42,988 bases of DNA. It comes from Alcaligenaceae bacterium 429. GTDB taxonomy: Bacteria > Pseudomonadota > Gammaproteobacteria > Burkholderiales > Burkholderiaceae_B. A model generated the notes under the pieces. It ran no database searches. It was not told the origin of the DNA and saw only the letters and a program-made list of their open reading frames with translations. Made by a program: the position numbers and the translations under genes. Below are positions 18,850 to 28,524 of this stretch, piece after piece (position 1 is the stretch's first letter; the number at the start of each line of letters is the position of its first letter). Location: NCBI GenBank assembly GCA_004791645.1, contig SRSN01000003.1:1-42988 (forward strand). Direction: 5' to 3'.

Positions 18850-19094
18850 TAAACACCTATTCTTGCGTGTTTAGAACAGCACAACGGCCTAATCTATGAT
18901 CAAAACCAAAGACCGGACTGCTGGCCAGAGAATAAAATAATCCCCTATTCTACTGAACTTTTGGTCTGCTTTCATTGCTGAATCGCCTCTAGCCTGCATA
19001 AACCTTTAAAATCATAGATTGGTCTACGCCTTATTACCTAGAAATGCGGTATAAAACTCTTCTGACACAAGCACTTAGCTTTCTGAAGCGTTAA

Positions 19095-20042
19095 ATGCTA
19101 CCCTCACCTTCTATTTCATCGATTAACCGCTTACTTCCATCGGATAGTACTTTGTTCAGCTATAGACACGCTTTTCACGCCGCCAATCACGCAGATGTAC
19201 TGAAGCATGTGATTTACACACGCATTCTGGACTATTACCTGCAAAAGGAAACCGGCTTTACCGTTATCGATACACACGCCGGCGCCGGACTTTACGATCT
19301 GGAGCATGAATGGTCACAGCAAAGCGGTGAGTGTGTAGATGGTTTGGATAGAGTTATTGAGGCCGAAAACGTGCCTGAGATGGTGGAAGGCTATTTGGAT
19401 GCGATTGCCGAGTTAAACCCTGATGGTTTAGCCCGCTACTATCCTGGTTCACCATGGCTAGCCGTTAGCAAACTTCGTAAGCAAGACAGCTTTCACGGTT
19501 TTGAGCTACACCCTAACGAATACCCTTTGCTGCAACACAACCTTCAATTAATACGCACACCAGCAAAACGTCGCGTGCACGTACATGCTGAAGATGGTTT
19601 TAAAGAAGTGTTGCGCTTGATGCCACCTCATACACGTCGCGGCATTGTGATTATCGACCCATCGTATGAGGCAAAAACCGATTACAAAAAGGTCTTTGAT
19701 AGCCTCACGGAAATACTGAAACGCTTTGCGCAATGCTGCATTGTCATTTGGTATCCCATTGTTCAGCGTGAAGAAGTGCGCAGTCTGCAACGTCGCTTAG
19801 AACAGCTGAAAGTGGAATGGCTACACGCATCACTAACCGTGAAAGCGCCACAAAAGGACGGCTTTGGTTTACATGGCAGTGGTATGTTTGTGATCAACCC
19901 ACCTTGGGTGCTGACTAAAGAGCTACCATCCACCATGAAATGGTTGGCTAAAACCTTGGCACAAGATAAAGATGCCTCGTTTACTTTCCGCCACCAAGCC
20001 GCTAAACCTGTGCGTCGCACTACACAAAACGAATACGAATAA
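19095..20042 (+). CDS. rlmJ: 23S rRNA (adenine-2030-N6)-methyltransferase RlmJ
   Basis: A 315-residue SAM-dependent enzyme that methylates A2030 of 23S rRNA. Core family blocks are visible: FSYRHAFHAANHADVLKH, VIDTHAGAGLYDLE (SAM loop), YPGSPWLA, FELHPNEYPLL, and the catalytic IIDPSYEAKTDY. The start is uncertain. The family normally begins at (M)FSYRHAFHA, which corresponds to the TTG at 19152. The ATG at 19095 gives a 19-residue extension with no family match but a possible GAAG ribosome site. I report the ATG and note the TTG as the conserved alternative. A weak -10 TATAAA lies about 40 bases upstream. Confidence 0.92.
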   Translation: MLPSPSISSINRLLPSDSTLFSYRHAFHAANHADVLKHVIYTRILDYYLQKETGFTVIDTHAGAGLYDLEHEWSQQSGECVDGLDRVIEAENVPEMVEGYLDAIAELNPDGLARYYPGSPWLAVSKLRKQDSFHGFELHPNEYPLLQHNLQLIRTPAKRRVHVHAEDGFKEVLRLMPPHTRRGIVIIDPSYEAKTDYKKVFDSLTEILKRFAQCCIVIWYPIVQREEVRSLQRRLEQLKVEWLHASLTVKAPQKDGFGLHGSGMFVINPPWVLTKELPSTMKWLAKTLAQDKDASFTFRHQAAKPVRRTTQNEYE

Positions 20043-20057
20043 CGTTTTACCAGTTCA

Positions 20058-20082
20058 TGCAGGGCATCATTGATGCTCTGCA
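20058..20082 (+). terminator. Hairpin just after rlmJ without T run
   Basis: TGCAGGGCATC (20058-20068) pairs with GATGCTCTGCA (20072-20082) with one G-T pair and a 3-base loop. It starts 16 bases after the rlmJ stop. There is no following T run, so it may stabilise the mRNA 3' end instead of terminating. Confidence 0.4.
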
Positions 20083-20129
20083 GCCAACATGGCTTTGAAC
20101 CCTATCTGCGCTAGACATCAGGCCTAATA

Positions 20130-20157
20130 CAAAAAATGGGGTGTAACAACACCCCAT
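20130..20157 (-). terminator. Intrinsic terminator after the pseudouridine synthase gene
   Basis: ATGGGGTGT (20136-20144) and ACACCCCAT (20149-20157) form a perfect 9-bp stem with a 4-base loop. On the minus strand it is followed by TTTTTT. It lies 50 bases past the stop of the minus-strand gene and probably also limits readthrough from rlmJ. Confidence 0.9.
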
Positions 20158-20208
20158 GCAATACAACTCGGCAGCGTATACACATCTCTGTGCTGGCAAG
20201 AATTCAGA

Positions 20209-20943
20209 TTAATAGAACTTCTCACCTGGACGCAGGTAGCGCCATTTGCCTGGAGGCAAATCACCCAGTACAACGCGTCCCATACGTACACGCTTCAGGC
20301 CTACAACTTTCAGCCCCACCATCTCACACATACGGCGAATCTGACGTTTTTTACCCTCACGCAGCACAAAATGCAGCTGATCGTCGTTTTGCCAGCGCAC
20401 TTCTGCAGGCAGCAAGGGCTTGCCATCCAAGCTTAAGCCGTGACGCAACATAGCCAAATTACGGTCGTCAAGCTTACCACTCACACGTACTAGATATTCT
20501 TTGTCTATAGGTGAGTCTTCGCCAATTAACTGTCTAGCGATACGACCATCTTGAGTCAGTACCAACAAGCCTTGCGAATCAATATCTAAACGACCTGCCG
20601 GTGCCAAACCACGCAAGTGCGCAGGGCTAAATTTGCCTTGCCCTGAGACACCTGGCTTGTACTGTGTACTAGCCTGAATCAACGACACCGCGTTCCTATA
20701 CCCTTTTTCTGCCTGACCGGACACAATACCTACCGGTTTATGCAAAATAATGGTCACACGCTCTGTTTGACGTTGTTGAGCGGTTTTATCCAGTACAATT
20801 TTGTCGTTTGGTGATGCTTTTTGTCCCAATACCGCAACGCGGCCGTTAACCTTTACCCAGCCACGCTCTATAAAAGCATCGGCTTCCCGGCGCGAACAAA
20901 GGCCGCGCTCTGCCATGAGTTTTGAAATTCTGATCTGTTCCAT
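20209..20943 (-). CDS. rRNA pseudouridine synthase, RsuA/RluB/RluE/RluF family
   Basis: A 244-residue enzyme that isomerises a uridine in rRNA. An S4 RNA-binding domain comes first ([18 protein letters not shown], residues 5-22), then the catalytic domain with [27 protein letters not shown] (catalytic Asp), [11 protein letters not shown], and [17 protein letters not shown]. The S4 plus catalytic layout and MCEMVG block look closest to RluF. Paralogues in this family are hard to separate by eye, so the exact target uridine is left open. Only 37 bases separate its ATG from that of the divergent ubiC gene. Confidence 0.9.
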   Translation of the reverse strand: MEQIRISKLMAERGLCSRREADAFIERGWVKVNGRVAVLGQKASPNDKIVLDKTAQQRQTERVTIILHKPVGIVSGQAEKGYRNAVSLIQASTQYKPGVSGQGKFSPAHLRGLAPAGRLDIDSQGLLVLTQDGRIARQLIGEDSPIDKEYLVRVSGKLDDRNLAMLRHGLSLDGKPLLPAEVRWQNDDQLHFVLREGKKRQIRRMCEMVGLKVVGLKRVRMGRVVLGDLPPGKWRYLRPGEKFY

Positions 20944-20980
20944 AGTTTTGCTATTTTAAGCGTTGTTTGCGTAATTCCCT

Positions 20981-21544
20981 ATGAAATTCTGTCCGCCCGC
21001 TGAGAACTCCTGGACATCCCAATTGCCCTCCGACTTGGCTCCCTTGCCTGCCTTCTGGCTAGATAAGCCCGGCGCTTTGACAGCGTCGCTGCGTAACCTA
21101 GGTCAGCTCACGCTGGCCGTGCAAGCCGAACGTGCTACTACGCTGCATGAAGAGGAAAGCTGGATGTTGGATCAACCACAAGCGTGGGTGAGAGAAATTG
21201 TCATGAGTTTGGATGAACAGCCCATGGTCTGCGCGCGCAGCTTCTGTACTGTAGCAGCCTCTGACGACCAGTGGGGCAGCATTAAGAATCTAGGTACTAA
21301 ACCACTGGCCGATATTCTATACAACGATCCAGAAGTTAGCCGCTCTAACTTCTGCTATCGCTTAAATACCGAAACAGATAGTGCACTTGCACCTTTAGCG
21401 CAACACACCTTTCACACTCAAGCCCTGCAACCGCTGTATGCACGATGCTCACGTTTTATGAGACAAAATCAGGCTTTGATTGTGATTGAGTGCTTTCATC
21501 CCGAGTTTTGGACGCGTTACCCCAACAGCCAGCTTCTAGCTTAA
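20981..21544 (+). CDS. ubiC: Chorismate--pyruvate lyase (UbiC family)
   Basis: A 187-residue protein. UbiC removes pyruvate from chorismate to give 4-hydroxybenzoate, the first committed step of ubiquinone synthesis. Family blocks are present: DKPGALTASLRNLGQ (compare DSMTKRFE in E. coli), WVREIVMSLDEQPMVCARSF, NLGTKPLADILYND, and PLYARCSRFMRQNQALIVIECFHPEFW, cited here in parts as LYARCSRFMRQNQ and IVIECFHPEFW. The Arg and Glu of the active site (REI..., IECF) are kept. Overall similarity to E. coli UbiC is low but the order of blocks is right. No ubiA gene follows. Confidence 0.85.
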   Translation: MKFCPPAENSWTSQLPSDLAPLPAFWLDKPGALTASLRNLGQLTLAVQAERATTLHEEESWMLDQPQAWVREIVMSLDEQPMVCARSFCTVAASDDQWGSIKNLGTKPLADILYNDPEVSRSNFCYRLNTETDSALAPLAQHTFHTQALQPLYARCSRFMRQNQALIVIECFHPEFWTRYPNSQLLA

Positions 21545-21556
21545 AAAGATAAATTA

Positions 21557-21614
21557 CGTTAAGTTCTTTGTATATTCCTCGTAACAATTAATTTTACTAA
21601 CAAAGTACTTAACG
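21557..21614. promoter_or_regulatory. 15-bp inverted repeat flanking the leader of the MFS gene
   Basis: CGTTAAGTTCTTTGT (21557-21571) and ACAAAGTACTTAACG (21600-21614) are inverted copies with one mismatch, 28 bases apart. The right arm ends one base before the ATG at 21616, in the place of the ribosome site. No Shine-Dalgarno is visible. It could be two operator half-sites, or an RNA hairpin hiding the start. There is no T run to make it a terminator for ubiC. Confidence 0.55.
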
Positions 21615-21615
21615 C

Positions 21616-22839
21616 ATGAACTCCTCACTTACAGGCAACGGGCGTCGTAACGCCCTAGTGCTGTCCGGACTGCAAGCTCTTGGAGGTGCCAACCCTGCCG
21701 TTGTTGTGGCTCTGGGGGGGTTGGTAGGCTCGCAGCTGGCACCTTCTACTGAGATGGCAACACTGCCTGTCAGCTTGTTTAACATTGGGCTGGCGTTAGG
21801 TGTGCTACCCGCTGCTTTTGTCATGCGTCAAAAAGGCCGCCGATTCGGGTATGTATTAGGCAGTTTGTTAGGTGCTTCTGGCGGCATGATTGCCTTCTAC
21901 GGCATCGCCATCGGCTCGTTCCTGCTATTTTGTCTGGGTACTATTCTGGCTGGGTTGTACGCCTCCTATGTGCAGAGCTACCGCTTTGCAGCGGCTGACT
22001 CTGTAGAAGGCCCTCTCAAGCCTAAAGCCATCTCTTGGGTCATGATTGGGGGGTTGGTAGCTGCCGTACTGGCGACCCAAGTCATCCTTCATACCAGCGA
22101 AATTATCCCTAGCCTCCCCTTTGGGGGCACATTCATCGCTCAGGCTATACTGGCCCTGTGCGCTCTTCCGTTAATTGCATTTTTGCGCAATGACCCTGCT
22201 GTCACGCACAGCACACCAGCGGCACAGGCCAATGCTTCTCACGGGCGCCCTCTGTTAGAGATCATCAAACAACCCAAATTCATCGTGGCAGTAATTGCTG
22301 GTACCAGTTCATACAGCTTGATGAGCTTCATGATGACCGCCTCCCCTTTGGCGATGGTGGGCTGCGGCCATAGCATGCGCGACTCTACTCTAGGTATTCA
22401 GTGGCATATTCTGGCCATGTTTGGCCCTAGCTTCTTCACGGGTACGCTCATTCGTCGTTTCGGCAAAATTGCCGTCACGCTCAGCGGCCTGCTCTTGATT
22501 GCTTTGGCTAGCGTAGTCGCCCTAGGCGGCTTATCAGTAGAGCACTTCTGGATCAGCCTAATTCTACTGGGCTTGGGTTGGAATTTTGGCTTTATTGGTG
22601 CCACCGCTATGGTCACCGACTGCTACCGCAACGAAGAACGTAACCGCGTACAAGCCTTTAACGACTTCTTAGTGTTTGGCTCGGTCGCGATTTCATCATT
22701 TTCTTCGGGCCAATTACTGGTCACGCATGGCTGGGATGGCATCAACACCTGGACCTTCCCTATCGTAGGGGTGGTAGTGATTGCATTGATGTGGCTGTGG
22801 TTTCATGAGCGCAGCCAAGCTGGCGTAGCGGCAGACTAA
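21616..22839 (+). CDS. MFS transporter, substrate unknown
   Basis: A 407-residue membrane protein with about 12 hydrophobic segments (for example NIGLALGVLPAAFVM, LGASGGMIAFYGIAIGSFLL, ISLILLGLGWNFGFIGA). The loop after helix 2, [18 protein letters not shown], is the MFS motif A region (basic, G-x-R-R). I cannot assign a substrate. It follows ubiC in the same direction, but the inverted repeat in between suggests separate control. It is convergent with the aldo/keto reductase, 19 bases away. Confidence 0.85.
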   Translation: MNSSLTGNGRRNALVLSGLQALGGANPAVVVALGGLVGSQLAPSTEMATLPVSLFNIGLALGVLPAAFVMRQKGRRFGYVLGSLLGASGGMIAFYGIAIGSFLLFCLGTILAGLYASYVQSYRFAAADSVEGPLKPKAISWVMIGGLVAAVLATQVILHTSEIIPSLPFGGTFIAQAILALCALPLIAFLRNDPAVTHSTPAAQANASHGRPLLEIIKQPKFIVAVIAGTSSYSLMSFMMTASPLAMVGCGHSMRDSTLGIQWHILAMFGPSFFTGTLIRRFGKIAVTLSGLLLIALASVVALGGLSVEHFWISLILLGLGWNFGFIGATAMVTDCYRNEERNRVQAFNDFLVFGSVAISSFSSGQLLVTHGWDGINTWTFPIVGVVVIALMWLWFHERSQAGVAAD

Positions 22840-22858
22840 GCGCCTACCGCTGCGGCCT

Positions 22859-23704
22859 TTAGATCATGGGTAAATAACCCGGATGAGGTTGCAGCGGAAA
22901 CGCTGCATCAATATTGGCGATATCGTCTTGGCTAAGGGTTAAATCCAGCGCGCCAGCATTATCCAACACATGCCGCATCGTAGATGCCTTAGGAATCGCA
23001 AATACGTCTAGCCTACGGCATAAAAACGCTAATGCCACCTGACGCGCACTGGCATCGTACTGCTGGCCTATCTGCACTAACAACTGGCCTTCTGCACTGT
23101 TTTCTAATGGAAACTGGTCATGCCCAAACGGGCTATAGGCTACAACGTTGATACTGTGAGCAGCGCACCAACCTATAAGCTCGTGCTCAATGGTGCGCTC
23201 TTCTAAATGGTAGAGCACTTGATTACAGGCGATTTTGCCTGCGCCAGTGATGGCATACAGCTCTACCAGGTCATTCACATCGAAGTTACTAACGCCCCAG
23301 CTACGGATTTTACCGGACTGCTGTAGTTGCTCCATCGCTGCAACGGTTTCTTCCAGCGGGACTTGCCCACGCCAATGCAACAAGTAGCTATCCAAGTAGT
23401 CGGTTTGCAAACGCCGCAAACTGCGTTCACAGGCAGCAATAGTGTCGTCGTACCCGGCATTAAACGGCAGCACCTTAGACACTAGAAATGCTTCGTCTCT
23501 ACGATCACGTAGCGCCTCGCCCAACAGGGTTTCAGCATCGCCCTCACCGTACATTTCTGCGGTATCTATGTGGGTCAACCCGGCATCTAGACCTGTTTGT
23601 ACGGCACGAATGGCTTGCGCTCTATCGGCTGCATTATCTAAATACCAAGAACCCTGCCCAATTCTAGAGAACGTAGAATTATCCAGTGAAAAATACGACT
23701 GCAC
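22859..23704 (-). CDS. Aldo/keto reductase
   Basis: A 281-residue NADPH-dependent oxidoreductase with the (beta/alpha)8 fold. The catalytic tetrad is present: Asp and Tyr in HIDTAEMYGEGD, Lys in FLVSKVLP, His in YLLHWRGQ. SWGVSNFDVNDL and ACNQVLYHLEER are family blocks that shape the cofactor and substrate site, and AIPKASTMRHVLDN binds the cofactor phosphate. The start is GTG at 23704 with AAGGAG six bases upstream. It lies 10 bases after the P-II gene, probably co-transcribed. Substrate unknown. Confidence 0.92.
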   Translation of the reverse strand: MQSYFSLDNSTFSRIGQGSWYLDNAADRAQAIRAVQTGLDAGLTHIDTAEMYGEGDAETLLGEALRDRRDEAFLVSKVLPFNAGYDDTIAACERSLRRLQTDYLDSYLLHWRGQVPLEETVAAMEQLQQSGKIRSWGVSNFDVNDLVELYAITGAGKIACNQVLYHLEERTIEHELIGWCAAHSINVVAYSPFGHDQFPLENSAEGQLLVQIGQQYDASARQVALAFLCRRLDVFAIPKASTMRHVLDNAGALDLTLSQDDIANIDAAFPLQPHPGYLPMI

Positions 23705-23714
23705 CCTGTACTCC

Positions 23715-24053
<339 letters not shown>

Positions 24054-24099
24054 CTATATAACCAAAGCGATAACTCTGAAAATTGCCACCCGCTACATC

Positions 24100-25422
24100 T
24101 TAACTGTCCAACGCACTACCTGCACGTTTTTCGGTGTCTGAACGCTCTGCCTGCAACACCTCTTTCAGGTTTGCACCCTGCGCAAAAGCTTCACGCATGT
24201 CTACACCAGACGGCGACTGGTACAAGCGCAGACCCATTTCAGGCAAGATAGACAAGAAGTGGTCAAACACATCTCCCTGAATACGCTCGTAATTTACCCA
24301 CGCTGTGTCATCAGTAAAACAGTAGATTTCGACGGGCACACCTTCGCTGCTGGGTTCCATCATGCGCACCATCATTAACATCTGATGATGAATACCTTTC
24401 TTGTGCTTCAAGTACTGCATGGCATACGCCCTGAAAGTACCAATGTTGGTCAAGCGACGGCGATTAATCACATCACGCCCTTCTGCTTTTAATTGTCTAT
24501 TGCTTTCTTCTAGCTCTAACTGCTTTTCCACCAAATACTCGTCCAGCAGCGAAAACCTACGCAATCCTTCTACTTCTTCATCATTCAGGAAACGGATGGT
24601 AGAAGCATCAATGCTTAACGTACGTTTGATACGGCGGCCACCCGACTCAAACATATGACGCCAGTTTTTGTAGCTTTCAGAAAACAGCTTGTATGTCGGT
24701 ACGCTGGTAACGGTTTTATCGAAGTTCTCTACTTTTACCGTGTGCAAAGAAATATCAATCACCGTACCGTCTGCATTGGCCTGCGGCATGCTGATCCAGT
24801 CGCCGATACGCAACAGGTCGTTGCTACTAATTTGCGCACTGGCCACCATGGACAGCAACGTATCCTTAAACACCAACAGCAATACGGCTGAGATCGCCCC
24901 CAGACCAGACAGCATCAGGATAGGTGATTTATCCAGCAGAATGGAAACCCCTACCACCGTACCTAGCGCCCACATAATGCTGCGTGCGACTTCTATGTAG
25001 CCCTTAATCGAAGCGCGGCCAGAACGAGTGCTTTCTTCGTAGATATCTTGAGTCGCTGACAACGCAGCACTCAAACAGCGCAAGGCATAAAAACATGACA
25101 GCGTCAGCACAATACGTTGCAAGACCTCGGTGACGGTCTCGCTCATGGGCATTAACTGCAGATTTAGGGCCAAGAACAACAGTGCCACCATGTGGCTGAG
25201 ATAGGCCGCCACACGACGTTTGCGCAATGGCTCCTGCCACGACCCTTTACGTATTGCTTGCAAGGCTCTGCCAACAATAACAGCCATCCCTGCACGCACA
25301 CCCCAGCTTATAATACTGTAGAGCACGATCAACAGTAGCAGCCCTGCCAGAACTCGCATCCAAACTTCTGGCAAATACTGCGTTAATAAACTTTGATCTA
25401 CCCATTCGTCTAACATAATCAT
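24100..25422 (-). CDS. Small-conductance mechanosensitive channel family protein (MscS, YbdG/MscM-like)
   Basis: A 440-residue inner-membrane protein. Several N-terminal helices (residues about 20-160) lead to the pore-lining helix and MscS beta domain: LSGLGAISAVLLLVFKDTLLS, then SSNDLLRIGDWISMPQANADGTVIDISLHTVKVENFDKTVTSVPTY, given here in parts as RIGDWISMPQANADG and VIDISLHTVKVENFD. The cytoplasmic cage has WRHMFESGGRRIKRTLSID and a long C-terminal region. The insertion and length match YbdG (MscM). It opens on membrane tension to protect against osmotic downshock. The start may be Met1 or Met3. Confidence 0.9.
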   Translation of the reverse strand: MIMLDEWVDQSLLTQYLPEVWMRVLAGLLLLIVLYSIISWGVRAGMAVIVGRALQAIRKGSWQEPLRKRRVAAYLSHMVALLFLALNLQLMPMSETVTEVLQRIVLTLSCFYALRCLSAALSATQDIYEESTRSGRASIKGYIEVARSIMWALGTVVGVSILLDKSPILMLSGLGAISAVLLLVFKDTLLSMVASAQISSNDLLRIGDWISMPQANADGTVIDISLHTVKVENFDKTVTSVPTYKLFSESYKNWRHMFESGGRRIKRTLSIDASTIRFLNDEEVEGLRRFSLLDEYLVEKQLELEESNRQLKAEGRDVINRRRLTNIGTFRAYAMQYLKHKKGIHHQMLMMVRMMEPSSEGVPVEIYCFTDDTAWVNYERIQGDVFDHFLSILPEMGLRLYQSPSGVDMREAFAQGANLKEVLQAERSDTEKRAGSALDS

Positions 25423-25562
25423 GTATACCTTATTTCTATAATCTTGTCGGACGCCAGAGCGCGTTGATCGTCAAACTTGCCATTACGTCCTAAATAACCG
25501 TTTAATATAGCCTATTGACCTGGCTACACGTAAGCCTGGCTGACCTACAAAAGCAATCAATT

Positions 25563-26975
25563 ATGTCTGATAACTCTTCATCTTCCATGCAAAACCAATT
25601 CGCGAACAAAGCCCAAGCCTGGTCGGCGCGCTTTACAGAACCAGTGTCTGATCTCGTCAAGCGCTACACGGCTTCCGTCAATTTCGACAAACGTTTGGCT
25701 GCCTTTGATATTCAAGGCTCCTTGGCTCACGCCACTATGCTGGCCACGGTTGGTGTTATCAGCAAAGACGACCTGCAAGCGATTGAGCGCGGCATGGCAC
25801 AAATTCTGGGCGAAATCGAACAACAGCAGTTTGAATGGTCTATCGACCTAGAAGACGTGCACCTGAACATCGAAAAGCGCTTGGTAGAAATCATCGGTGA
25901 TGCCGGTAAACGCCTGCACACAGGCCGTTCACGTAACGACCAAGTTGCCACCGATATTCGCCTATGGCTGCGCGCAGAAATCGACACTGCAATTACACTG
26001 CTGCAACAGTTGCGTAAAGGTTTAGCTACCTTGGCGCTCAAACATGCAGACACTATTCTACCCGGCTTCACCCACCTGCAAGTGGCTCAGCCTGTGACCT
26101 TCGGTCACCACTTGTTGGCTTACGCTGAAATGTTTGGTCGTGATGCCGAGCGCTTGGCTGACTGCCGCAAGCGTGTAAACCGCCTACCTTTGGGTGCTGC
26201 AGCCTTGGCTGGTACCAGCTACCCTATAGACCGCGAGCAAGTTGCCAGCCTGTTGGCCTTTGATGGCGTGTGCCGCAACTCTCTGGATGCAGTCTCTGAC
26301 CGCGATTTCGCCATCGAATTCTGCGCTGCCGCTGCACTGGTCATGACTCACATCTCGCGCTTCTCCGAAGAGTTAGTGCTATGGGTTAGCCCACGCGTAG
26401 GCTTCATCGACATCGCTGACCGCTTCTGCACAGGTAGCTCCATCATGCCTCAGAAGAAAAACCCAGACGTGCCTGAGTTAGCTCGTGGTAAAACAGGCCG
26501 CGTAAACGGTCACCTGATGGCTTTGTTGACCTTGATGAAAGGCCAGCCTTTGGCTTACAACAAAGACAACCAAGAAGACAAAGAAGGTCTGTTTGACTCC
26601 GCTGATACCATTCGCGACACACTGACTATTTTTGTAGACATGGTTGATGGCATTCGCGTTCACCCAGAAGCCATGCGTGCTGCTGCACTGCAAGGCTTTG
26701 CCACAGCCACTGACTTGGCTGACTACTTGGTGAAGAAAGGCCTGCCTTTCCGTGACGCACACGAAACCGTGGCATTGGCTGTACGTAAATGCGAAGAAAA
26801 AGGCTGCGACTTAGCTGACCTGAGCTTGGACGAACTTAAAGCCTTCCACGCCAGCATTGAAGAAGACATCTATGGTGTACTGACTCTGGAAGGTTCTGTG
26901 GCTTCGCGTAACCACATCGGTGGCACAGCCCCCGAACGTGTACGCTTTGAAGCAGAGCGCATTCTGGCTGAATAA
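25563..26975 (+). CDS. argH: Argininosuccinate lyase
   Basis: A 470-residue enzyme that splits argininosuccinate into arginine and fumarate, the last step of arginine synthesis. The fumarase-superfamily signature [19 protein letters not shown] is present, with the catalytic Ser, as are [13 protein letters not shown] and [21 protein letters not shown] start it at the ATG at 25563. The in-frame TTG at 25515 would add 16 residues with no family likeness. It stands alone and ends in a very strong terminator. Confidence 0.96.
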   Translation: MSDNSSSSMQNQFANKAQAWSARFTEPVSDLVKRYTASVNFDKRLAAFDIQGSLAHATMLATVGVISKDDLQAIERGMAQILGEIEQQQFEWSIDLEDVHLNIEKRLVEIIGDAGKRLHTGRSRNDQVATDIRLWLRAEIDTAITLLQQLRKGLATLALKHADTILPGFTHLQVAQPVTFGHHLLAYAEMFGRDAERLADCRKRVNRLPLGAAALAGTSYPIDREQVASLLAFDGVCRNSLDAVSDRDFAIEFCAAAALVMTHISRFSEELVLWVSPRVGFIDIADRFCTGSSIMPQKKNPDVPELARGKTGRVNGHLMALLTLMKGQPLAYNKDNQEDKEGLFDSADTIRDTLTIFVDMVDGIRVHPEAMRAAALQGFATATDLADYLVKKGLPFRDAHETVALAVRKCEEKGCDLADLSLDELKAFHASIEEDIYGVLTLEGSVASRNHIGGTAPERVRFEAERILAE

Positions 26976-26995
26976 GTAGCATAGACAGCGTTGAT

Positions 26996-27028
26996 AAAGG
27001 GGTAGAACAGTGTGTTCTACCCCTTTTT
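26996..27028 (+). terminator. Intrinsic terminator after argH
   Basis: AAAGGGGTAGAACA (26996-27009) and TGTTCTACCCCTTT (27013-27026) pair perfectly over 14 bp with a 3-base loop and run into TTTTT. It starts 20 bases after the argH stop. Confidence 0.96.
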
Positions 27029-27176
27029 GTATGGCTCACCCTCATACTACCAATCCTAGATAGGCGGCAGGTGATAGATATCCTAAAGGTACGGTGGCCA
27101 CAGTTACTGCTAGAGGATTATGCAAAAAAGGCCATGCATCCACGCATGGCCAAATCGCTACGATGACTCTGTTATC

Positions 27177-28502
27177 TTACGAATACCGACTGCGCAAAAC
27201 CGGAGTTGGCACGCTTTCTTTTTGCTGCTTAGACTTCTTAATAGACCACGCACTGTACGCCGATACCAGCCCAGCAAACACCACATAGCCTGCCACGTAC
27301 CAAGGCTGTCCATCGTTGGCATGCAACAGCGCAGTAGCAATCATAGGTGTAATGCCCGAGGCAAAAATACCCGAGAATTGGTACACAAACGAGATACCGG
27401 TATAACGCACATCCGTATCAAATAACTCGCAAAACAAGGCGGCCTCGGGACCATAAACTGATGCGTACAGAATGCCGAAAGGAATGATGATAGACAGCCA
27501 CACCACCAAGGTATTGTCTGAGTGCGCCGTCATAAAATACAAGGCGGGTACAGCAGAGAACCCAGTGATGATTGAACCCCAGAAATAGGTTTTAGTGCGC
27601 CCTACTTTGTCCGATAACGCCCCAAAGAAAGGGATAGAAAAGCACATAATGAACGATGCGATCAACACCCCGGTTAAAGCGGTGGTTCTGTCCATGTTCA
27701 GATCGTTGCTTAGGTAACTAATACTAAACACACCAAAGATATTAAACAGCACACCATCTATATAACGCGCACCCATCCCCCTAATAATATTGCCGGGGTA
27801 CTGCTTAATCATGCTCACAAAAGGCTGCTTATTTTCTGCGTTACTGGCTTTGAGCTTCTCAAACTCAGGGCTTTCTTTAATGGCTACCCGTATATACAGC
27901 CCAAGAAAGACCAATAATGCCGATAACAAAAAGGCCACGCGCCAACCCCATGTATAGAAATCCTCTGGTGTGAGTACAGCCGTGAGTATGGCGACCACAC
28001 CCGAGGCCAAACATAAGCCTAGGGCCAAGCCCACTTGTGGCCATGAAGCATAAAGTCCGCGCTTCTCTTTTGGAGCGTATTCATAGGCCATCAATACAGC
28101 CCCCCCCCACTCCCCACCTAAGCCTATACCTTGCAAAATACGGCATAGCAGCAAAAGAATAGGTGCCCAAACGCCTATGCTGTCATAGGAAGGAATCAAC
28201 CCTATGGCGACGGTGGAGGCCCCCATCAAGACCAACGTAGCGATCAGTGCACCTTTGCGACTTACTCTATCGCCGATGTGGCCGAAAATTACGCCCCCTA
28301 AAGGCCGTGCTACAAAACCTATAGCAAAAGTGGTGTACGCCAGCATGGTGCCAATAAAGGCATCATCACTGGGAAAATACAGTTTGTTAAATACCAGTCC
28401 AGCAATCACACCGTATAAAAAGAAGTCATACCACTCTATGGTGGCTCCTATGACTGAGGCTCGTATGACTCTGGACACTTCTTGTTTATGCGTCGTACTC
28501 AT
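27177..28502 (-). CDS. MHS-family MFS permease (metabolite:H+ symporter)
   Basis: A 441-residue transporter with 12 predicted helices. It has the MHS (ProP/KgtP/shikimate) signatures IGATIEWYDFFLYGVIAGLV near the start, RPLGGVIFGHIGDRVSRKGAL (motif A), CRILQGIGLGGEWGGAVLMAYEY split here as RILQGIGLGGEWGGA and EYAPKEKRGLYASWPQ. I start it at the ATG at 28502: GAGGAG lies 8 bases upstream, and this motif itself overlaps the longer ATG at 28517. It lies 22 bases after the GMC dehydrogenase and probably imports that enzyme's substrate or a related compound. The substrate is not known. Confidence 0.92.
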   Translation of the reverse strand: MSTTHKQEVSRVIRASVIGATIEWYDFFLYGVIAGLVFNKLYFPSDDAFIGTMLAYTTFAIGFVARPLGGVIFGHIGDRVSRKGALIATLVLMGASTVAIGLIPSYDSIGVWAPILLLLCRILQGIGLGGEWGGAVLMAYEYAPKEKRGLYASWPQVGLALGLCLASGVVAILTAVLTPEDFYTWGWRVAFLLSALLVFLGLYIRVAIKESPEFEKLKASNAENKQPFVSMIKQYPGNIIRGMGARYIDGVLFNIFGVFSISYLSNDLNMDRTTALTGVLIASFIMCFSIPFFGALSDKVGRTKTYFWGSIITGFSAVPALYFMTAHSDNTLVVWLSIIIPFGILYASVYGPEAALFCELFDTDVRYTGISFVYQFSGIFASGITPMIATALLHANDGQPWYVAGYVVFAGLVSAYSAWSIKKSKQQKESVPTPVLRSRYS

Positions 28503-28524
28503 TGCTTGTCTCCTCATTTCTGAG

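Noticed and set aside
18891-19020. A 10-bp inverted repeat (18891-18900 and 19011-19020) between ppiD and rlmJ
   Set aside because: The arms are 110 bases apart with no linked promoter, T run or other structure, so chance is a fair explanation.
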